From Lagopus muta (Eukaryota; Chordata; Aves; Galliformes; Phasianidae), in assembly GCF_023343835.1 (NCBI RefSeq), contig NC_064437.1:26077001-26141000 (forward strand): a DNA stretch of 64,000 nt, in the 5' to 3' direction. How positions within the stretch are numbered: position 1 is the stretch's first letter; each line of letters starts with the position of its first letter. Below are positions 62,702 through 64,000 of this stretch, piece by piece. A model generated the notes under the pieces. That model ran no database searches and was not told the DNA's origin. It saw only the letters and a program-made list of their open reading frames with translations. Both the position numbers and the translations under genes were made by a program.

Positions 62702-63100
62702 TTTATCACTGTATAAATATAAATTCAGATCATAGCTGTTTTTCCTAGGACATGAACAGATCACAATCTAGCTGCTCCTGCCCTGCAGGGGAGCAGAGGC
62801 AGAGCTCCTGAGGGTCAGATCCCTGCTGCAGTAGGGAAAGGAAAAGAGAAGGATTACAGGAGGGTGCAGATAAGCCAATCCTAACACCAATCCCAAATAT
62901 CCATTGGGAAAAGCCAATCCTAACAACAGTGACCATTTCAACTTGTACTCCTTTTAGCAGCAGCAAGCTGGGGGTAATGCCATCCAGGGAAAGCTCCTAT
63001 GCTGGCAGCTCCTCCTGACCACCAGACCACACAGAAGACACAGCTACAGCCTCACATGAACAGACACTGGAAGGGCTTTGCAGTGGGCACACAGTCTTAC

Positions 63101-63182
63101 CTCCCGCTTGGGAGGTTTCTGCCATCTGAAAGCGAGGAGTCATCCTCTCCATGTGCATAGGCCTGAAAACATCTAACAGCAT
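63101..63182 (-). other. Candidate alternative first exon of RABGAP1L (weak)
   Basis: An ATG-initiated frame at 63182 (MLLDVFRPMHMERMTPRF...) runs into a consensus donor GGGAG/GTAAGA. The phase (1) would fit the weak 41-nt exon at 51318-51358 and then VPTKK. A TGTTTTCAG acceptor at 63163 also exists. No promoter signal was seen; speculative. Confidence 0.12.
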
Positions 63183-64000
63183 TCAGCACGATCCCCACCC
63201 CACCACCAACCTCCAGTCTCAGCCAGCTGCCAGTGAGACCTTCAACCACGACCACTATGCCCTGCTCTCCTGCCAGGCCACCCAGCTTCCCACCCACTTT
63301 GCAGCCAACCCATCGGCTCTGAACCTCCTCCTTTTGGCTCCAAAGCTTCTGTGGGAAGTGGTGACCAAGGAATCATTATGGCAGCATGTGCTGGCGCGTA
63401 ACCATGAAGGATTTCTGTGAAATGCCTGGTAATCCCCCTGAACAGAGGGGCAAGGCGGGCAGGCAAATGAAAATACAATGCAGCTTTCCAGAAGAACGTC
63501 CTTCAGCTCTGGATTAAGAGGATTATACCACTTAGCATAGCATTTTTATAAGTCTTAGCATCCAAGTTTCCTGCAGATAAGTTGAGAATTTAAATTCCCT
63601 GAAGTAAAGCTACTCAGCTCTCCCAGCAGCCAACTTATATGCTTCCTTGCATCTCAGTGCAACGTGGTTTTGGACTAACAAAGATACTAAAAGGAAGGCA
63701 TCCTGGTCCATGCTCACTGATGCTATTTATCTGATGCCTTCCACTTGCCATGTCAGCTACCCCTTATGCAACATCTATCAGATCCTGATGGTGACAAATT
63801 TCTACTCTTTTTGTACAGGTGCAAGTGATTGCCTAAGATGCAAACCAACAGAGAAGCAAAACTGCACAGAGAAAAAACCACACGTCATGGTCACACTGCA
63901 ATATGACTAATTTTATAAAGATATACGTTGGGAGTTTGCTGTCATACAGCACTGAGAGCAAATATTTCTGTTAAAACTGCCTGCTATTTACGTGCATCAA

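Overview
The window is vertebrate nuclear DNA, almost certainly from a bird. It has compact introns, several CR1 LINE 3' ends carrying the typical terminal ATTCTATG-like octamer, CpG-island promoters, and an ordered block of four genes whose order matches the human 1q25 interval RABGAP1L - CACYBP - MRPS14 - TNN. A galliform is likely from the CR1 type and protein sequences, but the species cannot be fixed by eye. All gene calls come from translating both strands and checking GT/AG sites and reading-frame phase at every junction.

Layout. (1) 144-15286, minus strand: TNN (tenascin-W/N), from the initiator methionine through coiled coil, 3.5 EGF repeats, seven fibronectin III domains and the first part of the fibrinogen globe; the gene runs off the left edge. 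(2) 15.3-20.9 kb: intergenic DNA and probable TNN 5' region, including a degenerate tandem repeat of roughly 150 bp carrying telomere-like CCCTAA hexamers (about 18.88-20.1 kb) and a CR1 end. (3) 21001-23196, plus strand: MRPS14, mitochondrial ribosomal protein uS14m, complete in three exons, with a nested pair of CR1 elements in intron 2. (4) 24860-30129, minus strand: CACYBP (calcyclin-binding protein/SIP), complete in six exons, tail-to-tail with MRPS14. Its CpG-island promoter at 30.1-30.4 kb holds ETS, ETS-CRE, Sp1 and X-box-like motifs. (5) 30.4-38.08 kb: no clear gene; it holds the RABGAP1L 3' UTR and flank, plus one exon-like open frame on the plus strand. (6) 38085-51147, minus strand: the last seven coding exons of RABGAP1L, encoding the C-terminal coiled-coil tail. 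(7) 51.15-64 kb: RABGAP1L intron sequence without TBC-domain exons, containing CR1 remnants and a hairpin-flanked CA repeat.

Functionally this is an ordinary conserved gene neighbourhood, not an operon or an island: an extracellular matrix glycoprotein (TNN), a mitoribosome subunit (MRPS14), a ubiquitin-ligase and S100 adaptor (CACYBP) and a Rab GTPase-activating protein (RABGAP1L). I found no new enzymatic or defence system. The points most worth a second look are the four-copy tandem expansion of one FN-III exon in TNN, the telomere-motif tandem repeat between TNN and MRPS14, the nested CR1, a possible alternative short-isoform start for RABGAP1L, and an orphan exon-like frame at 35.4 kb.
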